Positions 42,841-52,890 of a stretch of DNA of 64,000 nucleotides are shown here, in pieces. Position 1 is the first letter of the stretch. Every line of letters starts with the position of its first letter. Under the pieces are notes generated by a model. It was not told where the DNA came from, did not search any database, and saw only the letters and a program-made list of their open reading frames with translations. Origin of the DNA: an uncultured Oscillospiraceae bacterium (GTDB taxonomy: Bacteria > Bacillota > Clostridia > Oscillospirales > Oscillospiraceae); assembly GCA_947632175.1 (NCBI GenBank), contig CANROC010000008.1, positions 62,001-126,000 of the forward strand, given 5' to 3'. The position numbers were made by a program, and so were the translations under genes.

Positions 42841-43734
42841 TTACGCCCCGCCCAGAAGCGGCTCGTCGAAGGCGAAGAGGGCCTCATTGATGGCGAAGAT
42901 GTCGTACTGCCCCCGGGAGACGAAATACTCCACGATGATGTCCCGGCGGCTGGCGCGGGTGAGGGAGTAGCCGGCGCGGGAGAGGAGGTCCCGGAGGCCG
43001 TCCAGGGGAAGCTCCAGCGCCACGCCCAGGGCCAGCGCCGTGGACTTGGAGGGGCGGTAGTCGGGCTTGGAGCGGATTTTGGAGAAGAGCTTCCGGTCGA
43101 TGTTGGCTTTTTTGTAGATCTCCGCGTCCTTGTGGCCGCCCTGGTCGATGAGCCGCAGGAGCGTCTCGGAGAACCCGGCGTCGGCGGCCTTGAGCATGTC
43201 CTCCAGGCTGGCGGTGGGGGCGGCGTACGCTTTGCCCTGCATCGGCGGCGCGGCGTCATAGGTGGGCATGGGGGCGGCGTTGAGGCGGTAGAGTGAGCGG
43301 TTGAAGATGCCCGCCGTGCCCTCAGGAGTGCCGTAGCGGGCGTGGATGTAGTCCCGCAGGGCGGCGTAGAACCCGTCGTCGAAGCGCTCCACGGCGCTTT
43401 CAGGAACGGAGAAGGTGATGCTCATGTCGTGCCCCCGCAGGAAGATGCTGGCCGCCCGGACCCCGGCCCGGACGGAGGTCTGCGGGTCCGCGCCGGAGGG
43501 GAGGCCCAGCAGGGCCATGGCCACCGCGCCGCAATTCTTGCCGGACGCGGCCTCCAGGCCCGAAAGATACGACGCCGTCAGCGTTTCGGCGTCCGTCCCG
43601 GCAACGGGACAGAGGATGTCCCAGCCCCGGCGCAGAAGCCCCCGGCGCTTTACCTCCAGCGTCCCGGACCCGTCCAGAAGACAGGCGTCCGCCTCCAGGG
43701 CGGCGATCTCCGACCGCGTGAGCATGAAAGGCAT
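42841..43734 (-). CDS. Degenerate macro-domain protein with XRE-like C-terminal module
   Basis: Residues about 1-130 align in order with a macrodomain (DACLLDGSGTL; ASIFLRGHDMSITFSVP), but the ADP-ribose-binding glycine loop near the N-terminus is missing. Residues about 175-297 form a module I recognise from clostridial macrodomain proteins: LEDMLKAADAGFSETLLRLI, YKKANIDRKLFSKIRS, then an XRE-like helix-turn-helix (PSKSTALALGVALELPLDGL) and EALFAFDEPLLG. It may bind DNA or a partner rather than cleave ADP-ribose. It is 96 bp upstream of the VWA gene on the same strand. Confidence 0.65.
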   Translation of the reverse strand: MPFMLTRSEIAALEADACLLDGSGTLEVKRRGLLRRGWDILCPVAGTDAETLTASYLSGLEAASGKNCGAVAMALLGLPSGADPQTSVRAGVRAASIFLRGHDMSITFSVPESAVERFDDGFYAALRDYIHARYGTPEGTAGIFNRSLYRLNAAPMPTYDAAPPMQGKAYAAPTASLEDMLKAADAGFSETLLRLIDQGGHKDAEIYKKANIDRKLFSKIRSKPDYRPSKSTALALGVALELPLDGLRDLLSRAGYSLTRASRRDIIVEYFVSRGQYDIFAINEALFAFDEPLLGGA

Positions 43735-43765
43735 TCGACCACCTCCGTTTCACTCTTTTGCCCCC

Positions 43766-43794
43766 AGTATACCGCCGGCGGGGCCGGTTGTCAA
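43766..43794 (-). promoter_or_regulatory. Promoter of the macro-like gene
   Basis: On the minus strand TTGACA (43789-43794), a 17-base spacer and TATACT (43766-43771) followed by GGG. The TATACTGGG string is shared with the VWA gene. A CCGCCGGCGG palindrome lies in the spacer and could be an operator. Confidence 0.65.
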
Positions 43795-43857
43795 AGCTCT
43801 TTTGCCGGGGAGACCGAAACCTGACGCGATTTTAACCGTTTTTTAATGATTCACCGA

Positions 43858-43886
43858 TTGAAAAACCGATGAAGATTTGGTATGAT
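43858..43886 (+). promoter_or_regulatory. Promoter of the LTA-synthase-like gene
   Basis: TTGAAA (43858-43863), a 17-base spacer and TATGAT (43881-43886) lie about 52 bp before ATG 43939. Confidence 0.6.
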
Positions 43887-43938
43887 AGGGTTCACTTGCA
43901 AAAAGAGCTTTCCTATTCTGCTATGGAGATGTCTTCGT

Positions 43939-45957
43939 ATGGATTTCCTACATAAGGTCTGCGGCTTTTTTCAAAGGTGCGGCAAATGGCTGGGACGCGC
44001 CCTGGACGCCCACCCGGTGATCTTCACCAGCGTGACGGCGCTCATCGTCACGCTGATCATCGAGAGCGTCAGCCGGTTCTCCCCCTTGAAGGCGGTGGCG
44101 TTCATGTTCGTCCACCCGGTGAACTTCCTGGCCAACTACTTCATCGTCCTGTCCACCCTCTCTCTGGCGCATTTGTTCAAAAAGCGCGTCTTTTGGCTCG
44201 CGCTCCTCTCCGCCGTCTGGATGGGCCTGGGCATCGCCAACGGCGCGGTGCTGGCCAACCGCGTGACGCCCTTCGGCGCCATCGACCTTTTGGTTTTGCC
44301 CTCGGTGTTCCCCATCCTTACCCAGTATCTGGAGATCTGGGAGATCGTTCTCATCGCCGTGGCTTTCGTCCTGGCGGTGGCTGGGATGGTGGTGCTCTTC
44401 CTCAAGACCGGGAAGGTCAAGCCCTCCTACCGCGTGGCGGCCATCTTCATCTCCGCCTCGGTGCTCCTGGGCGTGGGGACTTACAGCCTCACGGTGGTGG
44501 GCCACCGGGAGGAGCGGGCGGCGACCTTCTCCAACATCGCGGGTGCTTATAAGACCTACGGCTTCGTCTACTGCTTCTCCACCGGCGCGGTGGACATGGG
44601 CATCTCCGAGCCGGAGACCTACTCCCGCGCCTCGGTGAACTGGCTTCTGGGCAACATTCACGAGAATACCGATTCCTCCCTGCGGCCCAACATCATCATG
44701 ATCCAGCTGGAGTCCTTCTTTGACGTGTCGCACCTGACGAACCTGACGGTGGAGTCCGACCCCACGCCGGTGTTCACAGGCCTCAAGGAGCGGTACACCT
44801 CCGGCTTCCTCACTGTCCCCTCCATCGGCGCGGGCACCGCCAACACGGAGTTTGAGGTCCTCTCCGGCATGTCCCTGGACTTCTTCGGCATGGGGGAGTA
44901 CCCCTACAAGACCATTTTGAAGGAGGAGGCGTGCCCCTCCGTCTGCCGGGACCTGGCCGATCTCGGCTACACCTCCACCGCCATCCACAACAACACCGCC
45001 ACCTTCTACGGCCGCAACGAGGTCTTCGCCCAGTTGGGCTTCGACCGCTTCGACTCCATCGAGTACATGCCCCACATCGAGTATAACCCCATCGGCTGGG
45101 CCAAGGACGCCGTCCTGACGGAGGAGATCCTGAAGACCCTGGACTCCACCGAGGGCCAGGACTTCATCTTCACCATCACCGTCCAGGGCCACGGCAAATA
45201 CCAGCGGGGCGTGGACAGCGTGGACATGGAGAGCCTCGGCATCACCTGGGAGGACGAAACCGACGAGCAGGACGCTTTCGCCTACTACACCAGCCAGCTT
45301 TCGGAGACGGATGCCTTCATCGGCGAGCTCCTGGACGCCCTGACCCGCCGCAACGAGCCCACGGTGGTGGTGCTCTACGGCGACCATCTGCCCTCCTTCA
45401 GCATCGGCGCGGAGCAGCTGGAGAACGGCGACATCTTCCAGACGGAGTACGTCATCTGGTCCAACTTCGCCATGGAGGCCCGGGACGAGGACGTGCAGGC
45501 CTACCAGCTCTCCGCCAAGGTCCTGGAGGACCTGGGGCTGAACCCCGGCCTGCTCACCAAGTACCACCAGCAGATGTGGGACACGCCGGACTACCTGGAC
45601 GGCCTGCAGCTGCTGGAGTACGACATGCTCTACGGCGAATACTACTGCTTCGGCGGGGAAAACCCCTACGAGGCCACGGACCTGAAGCTGGGCGTGGTCC
45701 CCATCACCCTCTCCTCCTACGAGCTTGACCCGGAGACGGGCCTGCTCACCGTCCATGGGCGCAACTTCACGCCCTGGAGCGTCCTCACCCTTGACGGCGA
45801 GGAGCTGGAGACGACCTTTAATGAGGAGACGGGCGAGCTCACTGCCACGGTGGAGGACCTGGAGGCCGACGACTACTCCGGCGCGGTCCTCACCGTCCGC
45901 CAGGTCACGACCCTGGGCGTGGTCTTAAGCGAGAGCGTGGGCATTAAGATTGAATAA
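43939..45957 (+). CDS. LTA-synthase-like membrane sulfatase-fold transferase
   Basis: The 672-residue protein has five N-terminal membrane helices (about 20-210) and an extracellular alkaline-phosphatase-superfamily domain (about 250-570). NIIMIQLESFFD (metal Glu), GAGTANTEFEVLSG (nucleophile Thr) and YGDHLPSF (metal Asp/His) match LtaS-type phosphoglycerol transferases. A C-terminal beta domain (about 575-672) is extra compared with LtaS. It probably polymerises or attaches glycerol phosphate to cell-surface glycans. The start at 43939 has a modest GGAG site; ATG 43882 would overlap the promoter. The stop overlaps the first ARG box. Confidence 0.85.
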   Translation: MDFLHKVCGFFQRCGKWLGRALDAHPVIFTSVTALIVTLIIESVSRFSPLKAVAFMFVHPVNFLANYFIVLSTLSLAHLFKKRVFWLALLSAVWMGLGIANGAVLANRVTPFGAIDLLVLPSVFPILTQYLEIWEIVLIAVAFVLAVAGMVVLFLKTGKVKPSYRVAAIFISASVLLGVGTYSLTVVGHREERAATFSNIAGAYKTYGFVYCFSTGAVDMGISEPETYSRASVNWLLGNIHENTDSSLRPNIIMIQLESFFDVSHLTNLTVESDPTPVFTGLKERYTSGFLTVPSIGAGTANTEFEVLSGMSLDFFGMGEYPYKTILKEEACPSVCRDLADLGYTSTAIHNNTATFYGRNEVFAQLGFDRFDSIEYMPHIEYNPIGWAKDAVLTEEILKTLDSTEGQDFIFTITVQGHGKYQRGVDSVDMESLGITWEDETDEQDAFAYYTSQLSETDAFIGELLDALTRRNEPTVVVLYGDHLPSFSIGAEQLENGDIFQTEYVIWSNFAMEARDEDVQAYQLSAKVLEDLGLNPGLLTKYHQQMWDTPDYLDGLQLLEYDMLYGEYYCFGGENPYEATDLKLGVVPITLSSYELDPETGLLTVHGRNFTPWSVLTLDGEELETTFNEETGELTATVEDLEADDYSGAVLTVRQVTTLGVVLSESVGIKIE

Positions 45958-45985
45958 ATATTCATATTGCTTGAATCTTTATTCA
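45951..45985. promoter_or_regulatory. Tandem ARG boxes (ArgR operator)
   Basis: TGAATAAATATTCA (45951-45964) is a perfect ARG-box core, and TGAATCTTTATTCA (45972-45985) is a near-perfect one. They are spaced 21 bp centre to centre, the spacing of paired boxes bound by an ArgR hexamer. A half box, TGAATAAT, lies at 46087-46094 against the argG -35. The pair lies about 115-145 bp upstream of the promoter, and the first box covers the stop codon of the preceding gene. No argR gene is in the window. Confidence 0.75.
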
Positions 45986-46028
45986 TCCACACCCACCGAG
46001 ACCGCGCCTGCATACCGCCAATTTCCAC

Positions 46029-46066
46029 AAACGGGAGGCCCCGGACCGGGGAACTCCCGTTTTTTT
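46029..46066 (+). terminator. Terminator between LTA-synthase-like gene and argG
   Basis: AAACGGGAG (46029-46037) pairs with CTCCCGTTT (46054-46062) around an inner CCCCGG/CCGGGG stem, followed by seven T. It lies between the ARG boxes and the argG promoter and ends the upstream transcript. Confidence 0.8.
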
Positions 46067-46096
46067 CGCAAATCGGCGTGCATATATGAATAATCC

Positions 46097-46125
46097 TTGA
46101 CTTTTGCCCGAAAAAGCCCCATAAT
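46097..46125 (+). promoter_or_regulatory. argG operon promoter
   Basis: TTGACT (46097-46102), a 17-base spacer and CATAAT (46120-46125) lie 33 bp before argG. Confidence 0.7.
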
Positions 46126-46158
46126 GACAGTACAATCATACAAATCTGGAGGCTCACT

Positions 46159-47385
<1,227 letters not shown>

Positions 47386-47395
47386 GGGACCGACT

Positions 47396-48769
47396 ATGGC
47401 AAAGCTTTGGGCCGGAATGGCCGACGGCGCCATTGACGCCGCCGCCGAGGACTTCAACCGTTCCATCAGGATCGACTCCCGGATGGTCCGGGAGGACATC
47501 GAGGGCAGCATCGCCCACGCCAAGATGCTCAGCGCGCAAAACATCATCACATCTGCCGATGCGGAGGCCATCATCGATGGCCTCAACGGCATTTTATCGG
47601 ACCTCGACGCCGGGCGGCTCCAAATCGACCCGGAGGCCGAGGACATCCACACCTTCGTGGAGCAGACGCTGACGGCGCGTATCGGCGAGCCGGGCAAGCG
47701 CCTGCACACCGCCCGTAGCCGCAACGACCAGGTGGCGCTGGATACCCGCCTTTATCTCCGGGGCCGTGTGGAGAAGACGAAAGAGCTTCTTAAAGCCTTT
47801 ATCCTCACCCTCTGCGACCGGGCGGAGGAGGCCCGCGCCATGGTCATGCCGGGGTACACCCACCTCCAGCGGGCCCAGCCCGTCACCATGGGCCACCACC
47901 TCCTGGCCTACGCCCATATGGCCCTCCGGGACCTGGGCCGCCTCACGGACGCCTCGCGCCGGATGAACGTCTCGCCCATCGGCTGCTGTGCCCTGGCGGG
48001 CACCACCTACCCCACGGACCGGCGGTATGAGGCGGAGCTTCTGGGCTTTGACGCCCTGGCGGAGAACTCCCTGGACGGCGTGTCCGACCGGGATTTCTGC
48101 GTGGAGCTGGCCGCCGCCCTCAGTCTCGTCATGACGCACCTCTCCCGCCTGTCCGAGGAGCTCATCCTCTGGTCCAGCTGGGAATTTCGCTTCATCCGCC
48201 TCTCGGATGCCTACTCCACCGGCTCCTCCATCATGCCCCAGAAGAAGAACCCGGACATGGCGGAGCTGACGAGAGGCAAGACGGGCCGTGTCTACGGGGA
48301 CCTGATGGCGCTTTTGACCATGCTCAAGGGCCTGCCTTTGGCCTACAACAAGGACATGCAGGAGGACAAGGAGCTCATCTTCGACGCCTTCGACACCGTG
48401 GACGCCTGCCTCACGGTTTGTGCCCCCATGGTGGGGACCATGACGTTCCTCCCCGAGAACATGCGCCATGCCGCCGCCGCGGGCTTCATCAACGCCACGG
48501 ACCTGGCCGATTACCTGGTGGGCCGCGGGATGCCCTTCCGCACCGCCTACAAGCTCACCGGCGAGCTGGTGGCCCAGTGTACCGCCTCCGGCACGACCCT
48601 GGAGGACCTGCCCCTGGAGGCGTACAAGGCCAAAAGCGAGCTTTTTGACGCGGACCTCTACGCCGCCATCAACATCGACACCTGCCTCCTCCGCCGCACC
48701 TCCCACGCCGGCCCCACCCCCGAGAGCGTGGAGCGGCAGATCGAGTACATCAAGGAAATATTGGAATAA
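47396..48769 (+). CDS. argH: Argininosuccinate lyase
   Basis: The 457-residue enzyme splits argininosuccinate into arginine and fumarate. It shows TARSRNDQVALDTRLYLR, GYTHLQRAQP and the fumarase-superfamily signature GSSIMPQKKNP, whose loop carries the catalytic Ser. The ATG at 47396 lies just after argG with a GAGGGAC site; in-frame codons upstream overlap argG and are not starts. Confidence 0.97.
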   Translation: MAKLWAGMADGAIDAAAEDFNRSIRIDSRMVREDIEGSIAHAKMLSAQNIITSADAEAIIDGLNGILSDLDAGRLQIDPEAEDIHTFVEQTLTARIGEPGKRLHTARSRNDQVALDTRLYLRGRVEKTKELLKAFILTLCDRAEEARAMVMPGYTHLQRAQPVTMGHHLLAYAHMALRDLGRLTDASRRMNVSPIGCCALAGTTYPTDRRYEAELLGFDALAENSLDGVSDRDFCVELAAALSLVMTHLSRLSEELILWSSWEFRFIRLSDAYSTGSSIMPQKKNPDMAELTRGKTGRVYGDLMALLTMLKGLPLAYNKDMQEDKELIFDAFDTVDACLTVCAPMVGTMTFLPENMRHAAAAGFINATDLADYLVGRGMPFRTAYKLTGELVAQCTASGTTLEDLPLEAYKAKSELFDADLYAAINIDTCLLRRTSHAGPTPESVERQIEYIKEILE

Positions 48770-48794
48770 CCATCGAACGAAAGGAGAGAGCGGG

Positions 48795-49172
48795 TTGCCT
48801 GACCTGGACGGTTTGAAGATCCAGCCCGTGGGCGACGGGCTTATCGACCTTATCTGCCCCTGGGAGAGCGTGGAGGAATTTATCCGACAATGCGACCGGG
48901 AGGGGCTGGCCGTCACGGGCTTTACCTGGTGGTGCCACGTCACCGGGGACCACCGGCCCTGCGGAATGGGCGGGCCGCGCTCCGAGCATTTTGACGGGTG
49001 GTTCAGCGAGCTTGCCATGGACGAGCCCATTTCGTTTGAAAACAATTCGGAATACCTTCATTATCTGAAGGACGTCTGGCCCGGGGAGCGGGAATATCGC
49101 CCCTGCCTGTGGCCCGGCTTCTGGTTGGAGCCCTGGCGCGCCGCGCCGGGAAGTGGGAGTGAGAAAAAATGA
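48795..49172 (+). CDS. Hypothetical protein in the arginine operon
   Basis: The 125-residue frame starts at TTG 48795, placed by an AAAGGAGAG site, and its stop overlaps the argC start (ATGA). It is soluble and rich in Trp, Cys and acidic residues (FTWWCHVTGDHRPCGMGGPR, VWPGEREYRPCLWPGFWLEPW). Two Cys and His in the middle could bind a metal. I do not recognise the family. Its tight placement between argH and argC supports it being a real gene. Confidence 0.6.
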   Translation: MPDLDGLKIQPVGDGLIDLICPWESVEEFIRQCDREGLAVTGFTWWCHVTGDHRPCGMGGPRSEHFDGWFSELAMDEPISFENNSEYLHYLKDVWPGEREYRPCLWPGFWLEPWRAAPGSGSEKK

Positions 49173-50101
49173 AAATCTACATCGACGGCAGCGCCGGGAC
49201 CACCGGGCTGCAGATTTACGACCGGCTCCGGGAGCGGCGGGACCTTGAGCTTGTGACCCTTCCGGAGGAGCTTCGGAAGGACCCGTCCGCCCGGAGGGAC
49301 GCGTTGAACAACTGTGACATCGCCTTCCTCTGCCTGCCCGATGACGCGGCCCGGGAGGCGGTGAACATGATCGAAAACCCCGCGGTCCGGGTCATCGACG
49401 CCTCCACCGCCCACCGCACGGCGGAGGGCTGGGCCTACGGCTTCCCGGAGCTTGACGATGACCACCGCGCCGCCATTGAGAGGGGAAAGCGTATCGCCAA
49501 CCCCGGCTGCCACGCCACCGGTTTCATTGTCTCCGTCTACCCCCTGGTGAAGCTGGGTCTCGTCCCCGCGGACTACCCCTTCACCTGCTTCTCCCTCACC
49601 GGCTACTCCGGCGGCGGGAAGAAGATGATCGCGGACTATGAGGACCCGGAAAAGCCCGTGAATCTCAACGCCCCCCGCCTCTACGGCCTCACCCAGGCCC
49701 ATAAGCACCTGCCCGAGATGCAATCAGTCTGCGGTCTTACCCGCGCCCCCGTCTTCACCCCCATCGTGGACGACTACTATAAGGGCATGGCCACCACCGT
49801 CGCCCTCCATTTGGACCTCCTGCCGGGGCATCCCACCGCGAAGACGATCCGCGAGGCCCTGGACGACTGGTACCAATACCAGCGCCTCATCAACGTTGCC
49901 CCGCTCAACTGGGGCACCCCCATGATCGACGCCAACGCCTTTGCCGGCCGCGATGACCTGATGCTCATCGTCTCCGGCAGCGACCAGCGCGTCACCGTCA
50001 CCGCCCTCTTCGACAACCTCGGCAAAGGCGCCTCCGGCGCGGCTGTCCAGAACATGAACCTTTTGTTGGGCGCAGACGAGCTGACGGGGCTCAATGTGTA
50101 A
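49169..50101 (+). CDS. argC: N-acetyl-gamma-glutamyl-phosphate reductase, short type
   Basis: The 310-residue NADPH-dependent enzyme reduces N-acetylglutamyl phosphate to the semialdehyde. It has IDGSAGTTGLQIYDRL (nucleotide loop variant), STAHRT, and the catalytic Cys in NPGCHATGF, with TGYSGGGKKM further on. It is about 35 residues shorter than the common type and matches the type 2 (ArgC2) subfamily. It overlaps the following GNAT gene by 8 bp. Confidence 0.93.
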   Translation: MKIYIDGSAGTTGLQIYDRLRERRDLELVTLPEELRKDPSARRDALNNCDIAFLCLPDDAAREAVNMIENPAVRVIDASTAHRTAEGWAYGFPELDDDHRAAIERGKRIANPGCHATGFIVSVYPLVKLGLVPADYPFTCFSLTGYSGGGKKMIADYEDPEKPVNLNAPRLYGLTQAHKHLPEMQSVCGLTRAPVFTPIVDDYYKGMATTVALHLDLLPGHPTAKTIREALDDWYQYQRLINVAPLNWGTPMIDANAFAGRDDLMLIVSGSDQRVTVTALFDNLGKGASGAAVQNMNLLLGADELTGLNV

Positions 50102-50549
50102 AATGGAGATTTTAGAGACTGAGCTGACCGAGGCGGTCGCCGCACAGCTTATCGCGCTGTCCGAGGATTGGGAGCGGGAAAACTGCTGTCACGGTTACTA
50201 CAAAAACACCCTGGACGACCTCAAGGGAAACAGGATCTTTCTTGCCCTTGAAGGCGGCGCGGTGGTGGGCTACTTATTTGGCCATAAGGAGATCACAGAG
50301 AAGACCACCAGCGTCTATGAGGCCGGCATAGGCTTCTTTGAGATCGAGGAGCTGTACGTAAAGCCCGCGTACCGAAGCCGGGGGATCGGCGGAGCGCTGT
50401 TCCGAACCGTGGAAAAAGCGGTTTCACCGGATGTGGACCTCCTCATGCTGGGCACCGCCTCCAAAAATGCCCGCGCCATTCTCCACTTCTACTTAGACGA
50501 GCTGGGCATGGAGTTTTGGAGCGCGCGGCTTTTCAAAAAGATTCGGTGA
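50094..50549 (+). CDS. GNAT-family N-acetyltransferase in the arginine operon
   Basis: The 151-residue protein has a GNAT core: LEGGAVVGYLFGHKE, IEELYVKPAYRSRGIGGALF (acetyl-CoA loop) and LGTASKNARAILHFYLDELG. It begins inside the end of argC (ATG 50094, or ATG 50103). The acceptor is unknown. Although it sits among acetylated-intermediate genes, argJ already supplies acetylglutamate, so a link to arginine synthesis is not proven. Confidence 0.82.
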   Translation: MCKMEILETELTEAVAAQLIALSEDWERENCCHGYYKNTLDDLKGNRIFLALEGGAVVGYLFGHKEITEKTTSVYEAGIGFFEIEELYVKPAYRSRGIGGALFRTVEKAVSPDVDLLMLGTASKNARAILHFYLDELGMEFWSARLFKKIR

Positions 50550-50610
50550 TTTTCGGCATTTCCGGCACATGGCCGAGGCCGGAAAGTATTCGCAGGCAGA
50601 GGTGAAATGT

Positions 50611-51024
50611 ATGTGGTTCCTGTTCGCCCTGGGCTCCGCCGTGTTCGCGGCGCTGACGTCGATTTTGGCCAAGGTGGGCATCGAGGACGTAAACTCCAAC
50701 CTCGCCACCGCCATACGGACCGTGGTGGTGCTGGCTATGGCCTGGGGAATGGTCTTCATCACCAACGCCCAGGGCGGTATCGGGTCGATCAGCCGGAAAA
50801 GCTGGCTCTTTCTCATCCTCTCCGGCCTCGCCACCGGCGCTTCGTGGCTGTGCTACTATAAAGCCCTTCAAATCGGCGAGGCGTCCAAGGTGGTGCCGGT
50901 GGATAAGCTCAGCACGGTCATTACCCTTGTCCTGGCTTTCGTCTTTCTCCACGAGAAATTCACCGCAAAGTCCCTCATCGGCTGCGCCCTCATCGGCGCG
51001 GGGACCCTGCTCATGGTCTTATAG
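50611..51024 (+). CDS. Half-size EamA-type membrane transporter
   Basis: The 137-residue protein has five membrane helices with the EamA ending LIGCALIGAGTLLMVL and the repeat-end stretch YYKALQIGEASKVVPVDKLS. Typical EamA/DMT exporters have ten helices, so this single-repeat form would work as a dimer. The start at 50611 has an AGAGGTGA site. It lies between a GNAT gene and argJ, and might export an amino acid or metabolite. Confidence 0.8.
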   Translation: MWFLFALGSAVFAALTSILAKVGIEDVNSNLATAIRTVVVLAMAWGMVFITNAQGGIGSISRKSWLFLILSGLATGASWLCYYKALQIGEASKVVPVDKLSTVITLVLAFVFLHEKFTAKSLIGCALIGAGTLLMVL

Positions 51025-51045
51025 TTGCATACGGGAGGAATCGCT

Positions 51046-52263
51046 ATGAACATCACACCCATCCCCGGCGGCGTGTGCGCCGCGCGGGGGTTTACCGCTA
51101 ACGGCATCCGGTGCGGCATCAAACAGAGCTCGAAAAAGCGGGACCTGGCCCTTATCGTCTCGGAAAAGCGCTGTGCCGCGGCGGCTGTCTACACCGCCAA
51201 TCTCGTCCGCTCCGCGCCCATCAAGGTCACCAAGGCGCACCTGGCCGACGGCCACGCCCAGGCGGTGATCTGCAACTCCGGCAACGCCAACACCTGCAAC
51301 GCAAACGGCGTCGAGATCGCCGAGGGCATGAGCCGCCTTGTGGAGCAATATACAGGCATCGCCGCTTCTGACGTCATCGTCGGCTCCACCGGCGTCATCG
51401 GCCAGCCCATGAGCTTAGAGCCCATGGAAAAAGGGATGCCCGAGCTTGTTGCGGGCCTGGGGGACCACTCGGACTTTGCCGAGGACGCTATCATGACCAC
51501 CGACACCGTCCCCAAGCAGGCCGCCGTGGAGTTTGAGATTTCCGGCGTCAAATGCCGTCTCGGCGGCATCGCCAAGGGCTCCGGCATGATCCACCCCAAC
51601 ATGGCGACCATGCTGGTTTGGGTCACTTCCGACGTCGATATCACCCCGGAAATGCTCCAAAAGGCCGTTTCCGAGGACGTGAAGACAAGCTTCAACATGG
51701 TCAGCGTGGACGGCGACACCTCCACCAACGACACCTTCGCCGTGCTGGCCAACGGCATGGCGGGAAACCCCGTCATCGACAGGGCGGGGGAGGACTTCGA
51801 CGCCTTCCGCGCCGCCCTCCACGCCGTCACCGTGAAGCTGTGCCGGATGATTGCCAAGGACGGCGAGGGCGCCACGAAGCTCCTGACCTGCCTCCTCACC
51901 GGGGCATCGGATGAGGAAACCGCCAAGACCGTGGCCAAATCCGTCATCTGCTCCAGCCTCACCAAGGCCGCCATGTTCGGCGCGGACGCCAACTGGGGCC
52001 GGGTCCTGTGCGCCATCGGTTATTCCGGGGCGCAAGTCGATGTGGACCGTGTGGACGTGAGCTTTCGCTCCAAGGCCGGACAGGTGGACGTGTGCCGGAA
52101 CGGCGCGGGCATCCCTTTCTCCGAGGAGGAGGCCAAGAAGGTGCTGCTGGAGGACGAGATCGACATCCTGGTGGAGCTCAATTCCGGCACCGCCTCCGCC
52201 GAGGCGTGGGGATGCGATCTTACCTACGACTACGTGAAGATCAACGGCGACTACAGGACCTGA
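51046..52263 (+). CDS. argJ: Bifunctional glutamate N-acetyltransferase / ornithine acetyltransferase
   Basis: The 405-residue enzyme recycles the acetyl group from acetylornithine to glutamate. GSTGVIG, the self-cleavage site with nucleophile Thr in NMATMLVWVTSD, and GDGEGATKL (as DGEGATKL) are seen. Cleavage before that Thr gives alpha and beta chains. The start at 51046 follows GGGAGGA. Possession of argJ makes the pathway cyclic, and no argA or argE is needed. Confidence 0.95.
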   Translation: MNITPIPGGVCAARGFTANGIRCGIKQSSKKRDLALIVSEKRCAAAAVYTANLVRSAPIKVTKAHLADGHAQAVICNSGNANTCNANGVEIAEGMSRLVEQYTGIAASDVIVGSTGVIGQPMSLEPMEKGMPELVAGLGDHSDFAEDAIMTTDTVPKQAAVEFEISGVKCRLGGIAKGSGMIHPNMATMLVWVTSDVDITPEMLQKAVSEDVKTSFNMVSVDGDTSTNDTFAVLANGMAGNPVIDRAGEDFDAFRAALHAVTVKLCRMIAKDGEGATKLLTCLLTGASDEETAKTVAKSVICSSLTKAAMFGADANWGRVLCAIGYSGAQVDVDRVDVSFRSKAGQVDVCRNGAGIPFSEEEAKKVLLEDEIDILVELNSGTASAEAWGCDLTYDYVKINGDYRT

Positions 52264-52275
52264 GGGAGAGACAAC

Positions 52276-52890
52276 ATGAATCAAAAGGAACGTATGCTGG
52301 CCGGTCTGCCCTACAGGGGTTGGCTGGACGGCCTTGAGGAGGAGCGGGAGGCGTGCAAGAGGCTCGTCTACGAGCTCAACACACTGCCGCCGGACCGCTG
52401 GCCGGAGATACCGGCGATTTTGAAAAGGCTCCTGGGCAAGACCGGAGAGAAAGTGTGGATCGAGCCGCCCTTCCACTGCGACTACGGCTGGAACATCGAG
52501 GTGGGGGACAACTTCTACGCCAACTATAACCTGGTGATCCTGGACGTGTGCAAGGTCGCCATCGGCGACAACGTCTTTATCGCCCCCAACGTGGCCCTTT
52601 ACGCCGCCGGCCACCCGGTCCACCCCGAAAGCCGCAACTCCGGCTACGAGTACGGCGCGCCCATCACCGTGGGCAGCAACGTCTGGATCGGCGGCAATAC
52701 CGTCATCCTCCCCGGCGTCACCGTGGGGTCGGGATGCGTCATCGGCGCGGGGAGCGTGGTGACCCGGGACATTCCCCCAAACTCCTTGGCCGCCGGCAAC
52801 CCCTGCCGCGTCCTGCGCCAGATCACCGAGGCGGACAGAAAATACTACTTCAAAAACCGGGAATTTGACGTGGAGGATTACAATGAATAA
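52276..52890 (+). CDS. Maltose/galactoside O-acetyltransferase family protein
   Basis: The 204-residue left-handed beta-helix (hexapeptide-repeat) acetyltransferase has the N-terminal MAC segment (MNQKERMLAGLPYRGW), FHCDYGWNIEVGDNFYANYN, the catalytic His in AAGHPVHPE, and IGGNTVILPGVTVGSGCVIG. By family it acetylates a sugar hydroxyl from acetyl-CoA. It starts 12 bp after argJ and overlaps the next gene by 8 bp. Confidence 0.9.
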   Translation: MNQKERMLAGLPYRGWLDGLEEEREACKRLVYELNTLPPDRWPEIPAILKRLLGKTGEKVWIEPPFHCDYGWNIEVGDNFYANYNLVILDVCKVAIGDNVFIAPNVALYAAGHPVHPESRNSGYEYGAPITVGSNVWIGGNTVILPGVTVGSGCVIGAGSVVTRDIPPNSLAAGNPCRVLRQITEADRKYYFKNREFDVEDYNE

